Notes under the pieces: generated by a model
Told to the model about the DNA's origin: nothing
Database searches by the model: none
The model's input: the letters and a program-made list of their open reading frames with translations, nothing else
NCBI RefSeq assembly: GCF_003027925.1
Contig: NZ_PYPS01000049.1
Location: forward strand, 1 to 44,562
From: Micromonospora sp. RP3T
Lineage (GTDB): Bacteria > Actinomycetota > Actinomycetes > Mycobacteriales > Micromonosporaceae
DNA: 44,562 nt
Direction of reading: 5' to 3'
Made by a program: the position numbers and the translations under genes
Shown: positions 8,340 through 15,971 of the stretch, in pieces
How positions within the stretch are numbered: the first letter of the stretch is position 1
How the letters are laid out: each line of letters begins with the position of its first letter

Positions 8340-8936
8340 TCAGGGCAGCAGATCGGCGGGGTCGAAGTCGATCGGGAACGGCAGGTCCAGCTTGAGCCGC
8401 TGGCCGCTGACCGCCTGAGCCGTGCTGACGTAGCCGCCGTTGTCGAGCGAGAGGAACTCCACGCCGACGTGCCGGATCTGTCGGGCGATCTGCACCCGCA
8501 TGAAGTACGGCACCCCGCCTTCGGCGCAGCGGCGGGGCTTGTCCACGAAGTCCTGCCGGCGGCTTCCCGGTGACACGAACTCGACCGCCATCGTGCACAG
8601 CCGGACCGGAATCCACCGGTCCTCCTGGTCGGTTCCGGGCAGGGCGTGCAGGATGGTCAGGTCGGGTTGGATCCACCGGTCGGGGGCGAACGTCAGGTTC
8701 ACCTGGCCGAAGACGTAGAAGCCGGCCTCCTTCGCCGCCGGTTTGAGCAGGTGGAGCAGCTCACCCTCGGCATAGCTGTTGGTGCCGGTCTCGGCGGGGG
8801 TCATGACCAGCCTTCCGTCGATGCACTCGTAGCGCGCGTCGGGCAGCTCGCGCAACGGGAGGTAACGGTCGGCGAGCCGAGTGGTCCACATCCCGTCGAA
8901 ATCGACGAGCGGATCGAAACGCAGCGGCGCGGCCAT
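8340..8936 (-). CDS. Uma2 family protein (DUF820, PD-(D/E)XK nuclease fold)
   Basis: The 198-residue protein shows the Uma2 order: YECIDGRLVMTPAETG near the N-terminus, the QPDLTIL strand, VEFVSPGSRRQDFVDKPRRCAEGGVPYFMRV with the E and K/R positions of the restriction-endonuclease-like core, and a C-terminal LPFPIDFDPADLL. The fold is that of PD-(D/E)XK nucleases; the family is very common in actinomycetes and cyanobacteria, and its cellular job is not established. ATG 8936 has an ideal GAGGAGGTGA 7 nt upstream, so the upstream in-frame extension to 8972 is not used. The DUF885 gene follows on the same strand. Confidence 0.85.
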   Translation of the reverse strand: MAAPLRFDPLVDFDGMWTTRLADRYLPLRELPDARYECIDGRLVMTPAETGTNSYAEGELLHLLKPAAKEAGFYVFGQVNLTFAPDRWIQPDLTILHALPGTDQEDRWIPVRLCTMAVEFVSPGSRRQDFVDKPRRCAEGGVPYFMRVQIARQIRHVGVEFLSLDNGGYVSTAQAVSGQRLKLDLPFPIDFDPADLLP

Positions 8937-9044
8937 CGACTTGTCACCTCCTCGACCGGTCAACGTCCCCACTGTAGGTCGGTTGTTGTGGCGGTCGACA
9001 CGGCGGCCGAAATCCGCGCGACTTCGTCGTACCGGAGGGGCAGA

Positions 9045-10031
9045 GTGTCAGGGGTGAACATGGATTTCGCCCCTGACCGGGCGCCGCTGCGGAGCTGGCT
9101 GCCCGGGTTCGTCGCACTGGCCGCGATCTGGGGTTCCAGCTTCCTCTTCATCAAGGTGGGGGTGGGTGAGCTGCACCCCGTGCACCTCACCCTCTACCGG
9201 GTGGCCACCGGCGCGGCCACGTTGCTCGTGGTGCTGGTCGTGCTGCGCGACCGGCTGCCCCGCGAGCCGGCGGTCTGGGGCCACCTGCTGGTGGTTGCCG
9301 CGCTCGGCGTCGCGCTGCCGTTCACCCTGTTCGGCTACGGCGAGCAGCGGGTCGAGTCCATGCTGGCCGGCATCTGGAACGCCACCACGCCGCTGATCGT
9401 GCTGCCGCTGGCGGTGCTGGTGTTCCGCACCGAGCGGCTGACCGCGCGCCGGGCGGTCGGGCTGGCGCTGGGCTTCATCGGGGTGCTGGTGGTGCTCGGT
9501 GTCTGGGCGGGCGTCGGCGGCGCGCACTTCACCGGCCAGCTCATGTGCCTCGGGGCGGCGGCCTGCTACGGGCTGGCGATCCCGTACCAGAAGAAGTTCA
9601 TCGCCGGCCGCGCGTACTCGGGACTGTCGCTGTCGGCGGCCCAGCTGCTCGTGGCGACCGCGCAGCTCGCGCTGGCCGCGCCGCTGGTGGCCGGTGCGCC
9701 GCCGGTGCCGACCGACCTGTCCCCCCGGGTGGTGGCCAGCGTGCTCGCGCTCGGCGCGCTCGGCACCGGGCTCGCCTTCGTGATCAACCTGCGCAACATC
9801 CGACTGGCCGGGGCCAGCACGGCGTCCACCGTGACGTACCTGGTCCCGATCTTCGCGGTGGTGGTCGGCGCCGTGGTGCTCGGCGAGCGGATGAACTGGC
9901 ACCAGCCGGTGGGCGCGCTGGTCGTGCTGGTCGGGGTGGCGGTCGCGCAGGGCCTGGTCGGCCGGCGCCGGCCTGACCCGACGCCGGTGGCGCCCGCCGC
10001 CCGCCCGGTCGAGCCGGCGGCTCGGGCCTGA
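9045..10031 (+). CDS. EamA/DMT family inner-membrane transporter
   Basis: The protein of about 328 residues has ten hydrophobic segments and the two EamA repeats. The first starts FVALAAIWGSSFLFIKVGVGELHPVHLTLYRV and the second around TGQLMCLGAAACYGLAIPYQKKF, with the typical TYLVPIFAVVVGAVVLGERMNWHQPVGALVVLVGVAV near the end. EamA proteins export amino acids or other small metabolites; the substrate cannot be called. GTG 9045 is chosen because GGAGG lies 6 nt before it; ATG 9060 is a later option. It is divergent from the Uma2 gene and convergent with the PHP gene, only 4 nt apart at their stops. Confidence 0.86.
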   Translation: MSGVNMDFAPDRAPLRSWLPGFVALAAIWGSSFLFIKVGVGELHPVHLTLYRVATGAATLLVVLVVLRDRLPREPAVWGHLLVVAALGVALPFTLFGYGEQRVESMLAGIWNATTPLIVLPLAVLVFRTERLTARRAVGLALGFIGVLVVLGVWAGVGGAHFTGQLMCLGAAACYGLAIPYQKKFIAGRAYSGLSLSAAQLLVATAQLALAAPLVAGAPPVPTDLSPRVVASVLALGALGTGLAFVINLRNIRLAGASTASTVTYLVPIFAVVVGAVVLGERMNWHQPVGALVVLVGVAVAQGLVGRRRPDPTPVAPAARPVEPAARA

Positions 10032-10035
10032 CCGC

Positions 10036-11106
10036 TCAGCCCCGGCCCGCCGTCCACGTCACCAGGCGGTCGGCGGTCCACGTGTTGATCACCCGGTCGG
10101 CCGGTACGCCGCAGCGCGCCGCCCGCTCGCACCCGAAGCGCTGCCAGTCGAGCTGCCCGGGCGCGTGCGCGTCGGTGTCGATGGCGAACCGGCAGCCCGC
10201 CTCCAGCGCGCGGCGGATCAGCCGCTTCGGCGGGTCCTGCCGCTCCGGCCGGGAGTTGATCTCGACGGCGACGTCGTGCTCCGCGCAGGCGGCGAAGACG
10301 GCGTCCGCGTCGAACTCGCTCTCCTTGCGGGTACGCGGTCGGTGCCCCTTGTCGCCCGGCCCGGTCACGCCGGCCGGCCGGGAGGACACCATCCGGCCGG
10401 TGCAGTGCCCGAGGATGTCCAGGTGCGGGTTGGCGATCGCGGTCACCATCCGGCGGGTCATCTTCGCCCGCTCGTCGTTGAGGCCGCTGTGCACCGAGCC
10501 GACCACCACGTCCAGCCGGGCCAGCAACTCGTCGGTCTGGTCGAGCGAGCCGTCGGCGAGGATGTCGACCTCGATGCCGGTGAGGATGCGGAAGCCCTTC
10601 GGCAGCGCCTCGTTCACGGCGGCAACGTGGTCGAGCTGCCGGCGGAGCCGGTCCGCGGTCAGCCCGCGGGCCACCTTCAACCGGGGCGAGTGATCGGTGA
10701 GCACCACGTACTCGTGCCCCAGCTCGACGGCGGCCAGCGCCATCTCCTCGATCGGTGAGCCGCCGTCCGACCAGTCCGAGTGGGTGTGGCAGTCGCCGCG
10801 CAGCGCGTCCCGCAGCGTCGCCGCCTCCTCGTCCAGGTCGGTGCCCTCGGTGGCCAGCAGCCGACGCAGGTAGACCGGCTCCTCGCCGGCCAGCGACTCG
10901 GCCACGCAGCGGGCGGTGACGTCGCCGACGCCGGGCAGCTCGGTCAGCTTGCCGGTGCGGGCCCGCTCGGCCACCTCGCCGGCCGGCAACGCGCCCAGCG
11001 CCGAGGCCGCCGACCGGAACGCCCGCACCCGGTAGGTGGCCTCGTTGGCCCGTTCCAGCAGGAACGCGATCCGGCGCAGATCGGCGAGGGGATCCCGGGC
11101 AGTCAT
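10036..11106 (-). CDS. PHP domain metal-dependent phosphoesterase with N-terminal HhH domain (PolX-like, polymerase domain absent)
   Basis: The 356-residue protein begins with a helical DNA-polymerase-beta-like/HhH region (AFLLERANEATYRVRAFR ... LTELPGVGDVTARCVAESL). A complete PHP domain follows, with metal ligands in DCHTHSDWSDGG, VLTDHSPR, GIEVDIL, GSVHSG, LGHCTGR, EINSRPERQDPP and AIDTDAHAPGQLDW. Bacterial PolX carries a nucleotidyltransferase module between these two parts; here it is missing. A nuclease or phosphoesterase role in DNA repair or nucleotide metabolism is likely, but histidinol-phosphate-type activity cannot be excluded from the fold alone. ATG 11106 (MTARDPLADL) gives a natural N-terminus; the ribosome site is weak. 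Confidence 0.85.
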   Translation of the reverse strand: MTARDPLADLRRIAFLLERANEATYRVRAFRSAASALGALPAGEVAERARTGKLTELPGVGDVTARCVAESLAGEEPVYLRRLLATEGTDLDEEAATLRDALRGDCHTHSDWSDGGSPIEEMALAAVELGHEYVVLTDHSPRLKVARGLTADRLRRQLDHVAAVNEALPKGFRILTGIEVDILADGSLDQTDELLARLDVVVGSVHSGLNDERAKMTRRMVTAIANPHLDILGHCTGRMVSSRPAGVTGPGDKGHRPRTRKESEFDADAVFAACAEHDVAVEINSRPERQDPPKRLIRRALEAGCRFAIDTDAHAPGQLDWQRFGCERAARCGVPADRVINTWTADRLVTWTAGRG

Positions 11107-11153
11107 GCAGTGGAACCTACGCGCTCCGGCCGTCCGCCGTGTGCCGCCGGACC

Positions 11154-11198
11154 CGCGCGTCGGGTCAGCCGCCGGAGTCGCGCGTCGGGTCAGCCGCC
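11154..11198. repeat. 20-nt direct repeat at the 3' end of the M23 gene
   Basis: CGCGCGTCGGGTCAGCCGCC occurs at 11154-11173 and 11179-11198, 25 nt apart. On the minus strand the right copy contains the last codons and stop of the M23 gene and the left copy is an untranslated duplicate. It is probably a local duplication with no clear function. Confidence 0.75.
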
Positions 11199-11954
11199 CG
11201 CCGCGGACCGGCCCGGCGACGCCGGACAGCCGTGCTTGCGCTGCCAGGCGGTCACCTCGGCGACCGGGGACCGGTTGCCGCCCTTGCGCCAGGAGTTCAG
11301 GTAGGGCGCCGGCCAGACCACCCCGCGACGGATCCACCAGTCGTCGTGGCCGGAGCACTTCGGGGAGAGCCCGAAGTGCAGGTGGCACACGTTGTTGGCG
11401 TTGCCGGTGCGGCCCACCTTGCCGAGCTGCTGCCCGGCGCGGACACGGACGCCGGCGTCGACGCCGGACGCGATCACGCTCAGGTGCGAACCGTAGTAGC
11501 GCACCCCGTCGTCGCCGAGCAGCGAGACCGAGAGCCCGCCGTTGTTCGGCCCCAACGGCCCCCGCTTGTCGAACCGGTCCACCCGGCTCACCTCGAGCAC
11601 CACCCCGTCGGTGACCGCCACCACCGGCTCACCGCAGTCGGCGAAGACGTCGGTGCCCGGGTAGCCGCCGTGCGTCGGGTGGTAGTCGACGTTGCCGGCC
11701 CGGACCGGGAAGACGCGTCGCGGCGCGGGGCGCGACGGCGTCGGGGCGACGCTGGCGGTCGGGGCGGTGGAGGCGGCCGGTGGGGCCGGGCTCGCCGTCG
11801 GCTCGGCGGGTTGCGTCGCCGTCACCATCGGACTCGGGTCCTGCCAGGCGTCCGCAGGCGCCGCGGGCCGGTCGCACCCGGCGGCCAACGCCGCGATGAG
11901 CAACAGGACCGGGAACGCCGGACGCGCGCGGCGGCCGATCGATGGCGAGCGCAT
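11190..11954 (-). CDS. M23 family metallopeptidase, lipoprotein (LytM domain)
   Basis: The 254-residue protein has a lipoprotein signal peptide ending LAAGC (C27), so it should be anchored on the outer face of the membrane. A Pro/Ala/Thr spacer to about residue 85 is followed by an M23/LytM domain: HPTHGGYPGTDVFADCGEPVVAVTDGVV carries the first metal histidine and aspartate, GSHLSVI follows, and HLHFGL is the closing motif. Such enzymes cut peptidoglycan peptides or activate other hydrolases. The HxxxxxxxD and HxH positions are present, so it may be active. ATG 11954 has AGGA 7 nt upstream; a longer reading to 12008 would bury the signal peptide. Confidence 0.88.
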   Translation of the reverse strand: MRSPSIGRRARPAFPVLLLIAALAAGCDRPAAPADAWQDPSPMVTATQPAEPTASPAPPAASTAPTASVAPTPSRPAPRRVFPVRAGNVDYHPTHGGYPGTDVFADCGEPVVAVTDGVVLEVSRVDRFDKRGPLGPNNGGLSVSLLGDDGVRYYGSHLSVIASGVDAGVRVRAGQQLGKVGRTGNANNVCHLHFGLSPKCSGHDDWWIRRGVVWPAPYLNSWRKGGNRSPVAEVTAWQRKHGCPASPGRSAAGG

Positions 11955-12064
11955 CCGATCATCCTGGCAGACCACTACCGTGGGAACGAAAGCGCCGACC
12001 CCGGTCACACCGGCCGGTCACGGTGGGTGACATCGCGGTCGATGGGTCGGGGAGGGGAGCAGCG

Positions 12065-12460
12065 GTGACGAACGGGTGGCACGGGGCAGCCGGAGCGAGC
12101 GGTCCGGGGGCGTTCCACGCGCCGCCGCGTACCCCGTCGGGGCTCTTCCCGTCCGGCGGGCCGATGCGCCCCAGCTACCGCGAGCCGTACCCGGTGACTG
12201 GTGCCGGCGTGGCGCTCGGCGCGGTGGTCACCTTCGCCTGGTTGCTGCTGTTCGGGCTGGTCGGCCGCGACGTGCCCGGCTACGCCTGGTGGACGGTGCT
12301 GGCCGGCGGCGTCGCCTGGGCGGTCGCCGCGGTGCTGGTCCGCCACGGCGACCGGGGCGTGGCGACCGGGGTGGCGATCGTCACCGCGGGCGGCTGGAGC
12401 ATCGCCGCCGCGATCGTCGCGGTGCGGTGGGCGCAGACCGGCGACTGGCCGCTCTGGTGA
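12065..12460 (+). CDS. small hypothetical membrane protein
   Basis: The 131-residue protein has a Gly/Pro-rich N-terminal third and three predicted membrane helices (VALGAVVTFAWLLLFGLVG, AWWTVLAGGVAWAVAAVLV, VATGVAIVTAGGWSIAAAIV). The GTG start follows GGAGGGGAGC with suitable spacing. I do not recognise a family. It is divergent from the M23 lipoprotein gene. Confidence 0.68.
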   Translation: MTNGWHGAAGASGPGAFHAPPRTPSGLFPSGGPMRPSYREPYPVTGAGVALGAVVTFAWLLLFGLVGRDVPGYAWWTVLAGGVAWAVAAVLVRHGDRGVATGVAIVTAGGWSIAAAIVAVRWAQTGDWPLW

Positions 12461-12497
12461 CCTTGCGTGCCGCTTTCGCTGCGTAGCGAAGACCATC

Positions 12498-12526
12498 TTG
12501 ACGTACGCGCGGTGACGGTTCACGCT
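12498..12526 (+). promoter_or_regulatory. leaderless-type promoter for the 56-residue protein
   Basis: TTGACG (12498-12503), a 17-nt spacer, and CACGCT (12521-12526) resemble an actinobacterial sigma-A promoter. The predicted transcription start falls at or within a base or two of the ATG at 12533, and there is no ribosome site, as in leaderless mRNAs common in this phylum. Confidence 0.4.
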
Positions 12527-12532
12527 CGCCAT

Positions 12533-12703
12533 ATGGCCTGGACCACACCGCCGCGGCTCGACCCCGATCGGAGCCGCCGTCGCCTGCAACTCCTTGCCGA
12601 GTTGGCCGGTGCCCGTGCGGTACAGCAGCGCGAGCGGCCGCAGCGGGCGCGCAGCGAACGCCTGCGCCAGCTCATCGCCACCCGGCGCCGCGTGGCCGGC
12701 TGA
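12533..12703 (+). CDS. small basic hypothetical protein
   Basis: The 56-residue product (MAWTTPPRLDPDRSRRRLQL at the start) is rich in Arg and Gln and likely helical from about residue 13 onward. No Shine-Dalgarno site precedes it, but a well-spaced promoter puts the start codon at the expected transcription start, which supports leaderless expression. No family is recognised. It could be spurious; the promoter geometry is the main argument for it. Confidence 0.42.
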   Translation: MAWTTPPRLDPDRSRRRLQLLAELAGARAVQQRERPQRARSERLRQLIATRRRVAG

Positions 12704-12825
12704 GGCGACTTTCTCCAGGAACGGCCGGCCCCTGTCGGGGCGTTGACCGGTCGCCCGCCGACCCGACCGGTTAACGTGCATCGCGTGACGTGTCGGCATG
12801 CTGCCGAGGCCATTTTGGGGGGACC

Positions 12826-13350
12826 GTGTCGTACTTCGCTGCTGCCGTGGCGCGCATCGACGGCGGCTGGACCGCCGGCGAGGTCAGCCTGCGGGGCGTC
12901 ACCGACATCGAGGAGGCGGCCGACCGGCTGCGCGACGTCGAGCCGGACGCCGACCTCTCCCTGCTGTTCGTCGAGGCCGACGACACCTACCTGGTCGTCC
13001 TGCGCCTCGACGAGGGGGAGGACCTGCGGGTCTTCGGCTCCGACTCGGCGTACGCGGAGGAGTCCCGGCTGGGCGCGCTGCTGGTCGGCGACCTGAAGAC
13101 CTCGGTCACCGGCCTGGAGGACGTCGACGAGCCGCGCCCGTCCGGCGGCGACGACGAGACCGAGCAGCCGGCCGTGGACCCGGAGGCCGACCCGGTGGGT
13201 GACGCCGACCTCCTCGCCGACCTCGGCATCCCGGCGCCGAAGCTGCTCGCGCTCTGCGCCCACGAGGGCAACATGCCGGCCGACGTGACCGCCGAGATCT
13301 GCCAGGTGCTCGGCTGCGCGGACGAGGTCGAGGAGCTGCGTGAGGTCTGA
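12826..13350 (+). CDS. tRNA adenosine deaminase-associated protein
   Basis: The 174-residue acidic protein starts MSYFAAAVARIDGGW, the conserved opening of the actinobacterial family annotated as tRNA adenosine deaminase-associated protein. It continues GVTDIEEAADRLRD...LLFVEADDTYLVVLRLD. A variable acidic linker follows at about residues 100-130. A C-terminal segment (PAPKLLALCAHEGNMPADVTAEICQVLGCADEVEELRE) completes the family pattern. Its biochemical role is not known; the name reflects constant linkage to tadA, seen here as an 11-nt overlap. GTG 12826 has GGGGGGA upstream. It is probably co-translated with tadA. Confidence 0.85.
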   Translation: MSYFAAAVARIDGGWTAGEVSLRGVTDIEEAADRLRDVEPDADLSLLFVEADDTYLVVLRLDEGEDLRVFGSDSAYAEESRLGALLVGDLKTSVTGLEDVDEPRPSGGDDETEQPAVDPEADPVGDADLLADLGIPAPKLLALCAHEGNMPADVTAEICQVLGCADEVEELREV

Positions 13351-13972
13351 GCCCGGCGAGTCCGTGACGCCCGGCGCCGTGGAACCGGCCGACGCCACCG
13401 ACCCGGCGCTGGAGACGCTGCGCCCCGGCCAGCCGACGCCGGGCCGACCCGGACGGGCGGGGCCGGGCGCGGACGAAGGGCTGGCCGACCCGGGCGCCGT
13501 GGGGCGCCGGCAGCGGCACGAGCTGTGGATGCGTCGGGCCCTGCACGTCGCCGTGACCGGCCCGGACGGGCCGACGCCGGACGAGGGCGTCGACGACGTG
13601 CCGGTCGGGGCCGTGCTCTACGGGCCCGACGGCGGGGAGCTGGCGATCGGGCGCAACGAGCGGGAACTGACCGGCGACCCGACCGCGCACGCCGAGGTGC
13701 TGGCGCTGCGCCGCGCCGCGCAGCGGCTGGGCCGGTGGCGGCTGGACGGCTGCACGCTGGTGGTGACGCTGGAGCCGTGCACCATGTGCGCCGGCGCGAT
13801 CGCGCTGGCCCGGGTCTCGACGGTGGTGTTCAGCGCGTGGGAACCGAAGACCGGTGCGGTCGGCTCGCTCTGGGACGTCCTGCGCGACCGCCGGGTCACC
13901 CACCGCCCCGAGGTCTACGCCGGCGTCCTGGCCCCGGAGAGCGCCGCCTTGCTGCGCGCCTTCTTCCGGTAA
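13340..13972 (+). CDS. tadA: tRNA-specific adenosine deaminase TadA
   Basis: TadA converts A34 to inosine in the anticodon of tRNA-Arg(ACG). The catalytic motif is complete: H117-A-E119 (zinc ligand and proton shuttle) and P146-C147-T-M-C150 (two further zinc ligands). FSAWEPKTGAVGSLWDVL is also typical. The 210-residue reading has an N-terminal extension of about 60 Ala/Pro/Gly-rich residues before WMRRALHVA, where most TadA proteins begin. The GTG at 13340 has GAGGAG upstream and overlaps the associated gene, so the extension may be translated; ATG 13529 is the minimal alternative. Confidence 0.9.
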   Translation: MRSEPGESVTPGAVEPADATDPALETLRPGQPTPGRPGRAGPGADEGLADPGAVGRRQRHELWMRRALHVAVTGPDGPTPDEGVDDVPVGAVLYGPDGGELAIGRNERELTGDPTAHAEVLALRRAAQRLGRWRLDGCTLVVTLEPCTMCAGAIALARVSTVVFSAWEPKTGAVGSLWDVLRDRRVTHRPEVYAGVLAPESAALLRAFFR

Positions 13973-13976
13973 GGCC

Positions 13977-14023
13977 GGGCCCCCTGTTAACGCCTGCGGT
14001 ATAGACGGGGCCCCTTCTCACAC
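13977..14023 (+). repeat. GGGGCCCC/TTAACGCC intergenic repeat, copy A
   Basis: The unit reads GGGCCCCCTGTTAACGCC, then TGCGGTATAGACGGGGCCCC and TTCTCACAC. It matches copy B at 35985-36033 over about 48 nt with only a few changes. The GGGCCCC ends are self-complementary and can pair with each other, so RNA would fold into a hairpin. It lies 5 nt after tadA. It looks like a dispersed REP-like or terminator-like element. Confidence 0.85.
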
Positions 14024-14026
14024 GAA

Positions 14027-14066
14027 CCGCCGCCCCCGGCACCGGGTGGTGACGGGGGCGGGGCGG
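14027..14066. terminator. possible terminator hairpin between tadA and deoD
   Basis: CCGCCGCCCCCG (14027-14038) can pair with the G-rich CGGGGGCGGGGCGG at 14053-14066, with slippage. It lies between two convergent genes, 15 nt from the deoD stop. The stem is G/C-only and imperfect, so the call is moderate. Confidence 0.5.
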
Positions 14067-14080
14067 CGGGGAAGGGTTGG

Positions 14081-14788
14081 TCAGGCGATGGCGGTGTCGA
14101 GAGCGATCTCGACCATCTGGCCGAACGTCTGCTCACGCTCCTGCGACGTGGTCTTCTCACCGGTCTTGATGTGGTCGCTCACGGTCAGGATGGTCAGCGC
14201 GCGGGCCTTGAACCGGGCCGCGATCGTATAGAGCGCCGCCGACTCCATCTCCACCGCCAGCACGCCGTAGTCGGCGAGCGCGTCGTACAGGTCCGGCCGG
14301 TCGGTGTAGAAGGCGTCCGCGGCCAGGATCGGCCCGACCCGCATGGTGATGCCGCGCCGCTCGGCCACCTCGACCGAGGTACGCAGCAGCCCGAAGTCGG
14401 CGACCGGGGCGTAGTCGATCAGCCCGTCGAAGCGCATCCGGTTCATGTTCGAGTCGGTGGACGAGCCGATGGCCGCCACCACGTCCCGTAGTTGCAGGTC
14501 CTCGGTCAGGGCCCCGCACGAGCCGACCCGGATCAGCGTCTTCACGCCGTACTCGTTGATCAGCTCGTGCGCGTAGATGGAGGCGGACGGCATGCCCATG
14601 CCGGAACCCTGGACGGAGACGTCGACGCCGTTCCACCGCCCGGTGAAGCCCAGCATGCCGCGCACCGTCGTGTAGCAGCGGGCCTCCTCGAGGTAGGTCT
14701 CCGCGATCCACTTGGCCCGCAGCGGGTCACCCGGCATCAGGACCCGCTCGGCGATCTCTCCCGGCTCAGCGCCGATGTGCGTACTCAT
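14081..14788 (-). CDS. deoD: purine-nucleoside phosphorylase DeoD
   Basis: The 235-residue protein matches the bacterial hexameric DeoD type throughout: MSTHIGAEPGEIAERVLMPGDPLRAKWIAE, the phosphate-site RVGSCGAL, GSSTDSNMNRMRF, AVEMESAALYTIA (purine and ribose contacts) and the closing LTVSDHIKTGEKTTSQERE with the catalytic Asp in SDH. It splits purine ribo- and deoxyribonucleosides with phosphate in nucleoside salvage. ATG 14788 has AGGATC about 8 nt upstream. No other salvage gene is adjacent. Confidence 0.94.
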   Translation of the reverse strand: MSTHIGAEPGEIAERVLMPGDPLRAKWIAETYLEEARCYTTVRGMLGFTGRWNGVDVSVQGSGMGMPSASIYAHELINEYGVKTLIRVGSCGALTEDLQLRDVVAAIGSSTDSNMNRMRFDGLIDYAPVADFGLLRTSVEVAERRGITMRVGPILAADAFYTDRPDLYDALADYGVLAVEMESAALYTIAARFKARALTILTVSDHIKTGEKTTSQEREQTFGQMVEIALDTAIA

Positions 14789-14863
14789 GGCAAAGATCCT
14801 GCCAGGCCGGCCGACGGGATACCGGTTCGGCGTCCGAAGCGGTGGTCCTGTACCCTCGTCGGC

Positions 14864-14950
14864 GGTGGCGTGTCCGAGTGGCCTAAGGAGCACGCCTCGA
14901 AAGCGTGTGAGGGTTTACGCCCTCCGCGGGTTCAAATCCCGCCGCCACCG
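14864..14950 (+). tRNA. tRNA-Ser(CGA)
   Basis: The 87-nt gene has acceptor arms GGTGGCG (14864-14870) and CGCCACC (14943-14949) plus discriminator G. The anticodon stem CACGC/GCGTG holds loop CTCGAAA with anticodon CGA. It has a long type II variable arm (TGAGGGTTTACGCCCTC) and the T-loop GGTTCAAATCCC. No CCA is encoded. A 23-bp terminator follows. Confidence 0.95.
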
Positions 14951-14959
14951 CTCGTGAAC

Positions 14960-15008
14960 AGCGAGAACGCCCGGCCGGTCCGTCACGGACCGGCCGGGCG
15001 TTCTCGCT
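14960..15008 (+). terminator. tRNA-Ser terminator
   Basis: A perfect 23-bp stem (arms 14960-14982 and 14986-15008) around the 3-nt loop TCA lies 10 nt after the tRNA. It is an exceptionally strong hairpin and should end the tRNA transcript. Confidence 0.92.
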
Positions 15009-15155
15009 GTGGTCTCAGTTTTGGCCTCAGTCGTCGGCGCATCCGTGTCGCCACCGAAGTGTTGCCGACCGTGCCTAACGACCAGCGATCCCGCGCTCAG
15101 GTCGACGTCGGCCCCCTTCAGGCCGAGCGATGCTCCGCTCCGGGCCCGGCCAGGA

Positions 15156-15956
15156 TCACTGCGGTTCCCCGCCGGAGCGGGGTCGACCCACCGACTGCCC
15201 GAAGAAGTACCCGAGGATGATGAGGAACGCGTTGCTGAGGACGTCAGCGGGCGTCACCTCCACGAACATGGCGACCACCAGGGTGACGGTGAGTGCCAGC
15301 AGGATGATCGCGCCGACGATAGTCGCCACTGACTCCCGCTCCAGGAACGACTGCCAGACCTTGGCGCGTCGTTCGAACTGTTCGAGCTTGATCGCCTCGC
15401 TGGCAGCCGCCTCGCGGCTACTCGCCTCCGTCTCGCGCGCCTGGTGTGCCAGGTTCCTCGCCTGCTCCTGGATGTCGTCGAGCAGCGCCTCGATCCTCTC
15501 GCGCACCGGCTGCTGATCCACGCTCTCGACGGCCGTCCGCAGATTGTCGAGTTGCTCGGCGGGCTTCAGCACCTTCAGCCGCTCAAGAATCCTGGCCTTC
15601 CGGTCCAGAAGGAGCGGGAGCGGCCCGATCTCCACCTGTCCTTCGGTAGGGGCGGCGATGACGACTTCGCCCCGGGCACCGACCTTGACCGACGTCTTGC
15701 CCACGGCACTCGGGTTGGCGATGAGCTGGTTGATCGTCTCCAGCGACTCCTCCAACTGTTCGACGGTCTGGTCGCGGATGCTCTCCGCGGACAGGCCCAG
15801 CGCCGCGAGTTGTGGCTCGAAGATGCCCTTCCGGGCGGATTCGATTTGAGCGAATACCTGCCTGGACGTGTCCGGGACACCCACTCCTGCCTCCAGTCGA
15901 CGGTTCGGGCCGATGATCGTCGATGTAGTGGCCGAGCGCAGTCGAGTTCCGGACAT
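15156..15956 (-). CDS. hypothetical protein with coiled-coil region and two C-terminal membrane helices
   Basis: The 266-residue product is largely helical and charged up to about residue 205, with probable coiled coils (IRDQTVEQLEESLETINQL; IEALLDDIQEQARNLAHQAR; SREAAASEAIKLEQFERRAK). Two hydrophobic segments follow (TIVGAIILLALTVTLVVAMFV and DVLSNAFLIILGYFFGQSVG). I recognise no family. Base composition is less GC-extreme than its neighbours and codon use is looser, which suggests acquisition; it sits next to a tRNA-Ser gene, a common integration site. ATG 15956 has no strong ribosome site. It begins 16 nt after the stop of the upstream same-strand gene. Confidence 0.65.
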   Translation of the reverse strand: MSGTRLRSATTSTIIGPNRRLEAGVGVPDTSRQVFAQIESARKGIFEPQLAALGLSAESIRDQTVEQLEESLETINQLIANPSAVGKTSVKVGARGEVVIAAPTEGQVEIGPLPLLLDRKARILERLKVLKPAEQLDNLRTAVESVDQQPVRERIEALLDDIQEQARNLAHQARETEASSREAAASEAIKLEQFERRAKVWQSFLERESVATIVGAIILLALTVTLVVAMFVEVTPADVLSNAFLIILGYFFGQSVGRPRSGGEPQ

Positions 15957-15971
15957 GGTGCGCGTGAACGG

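Noticed and set aside
15009..15155. Integrase remnant downstream of tRNA-Ser
   Set aside because: Neither strand shows tyrosine- or serine-recombinase motifs in these 147 bp; nothing supportable was seen.
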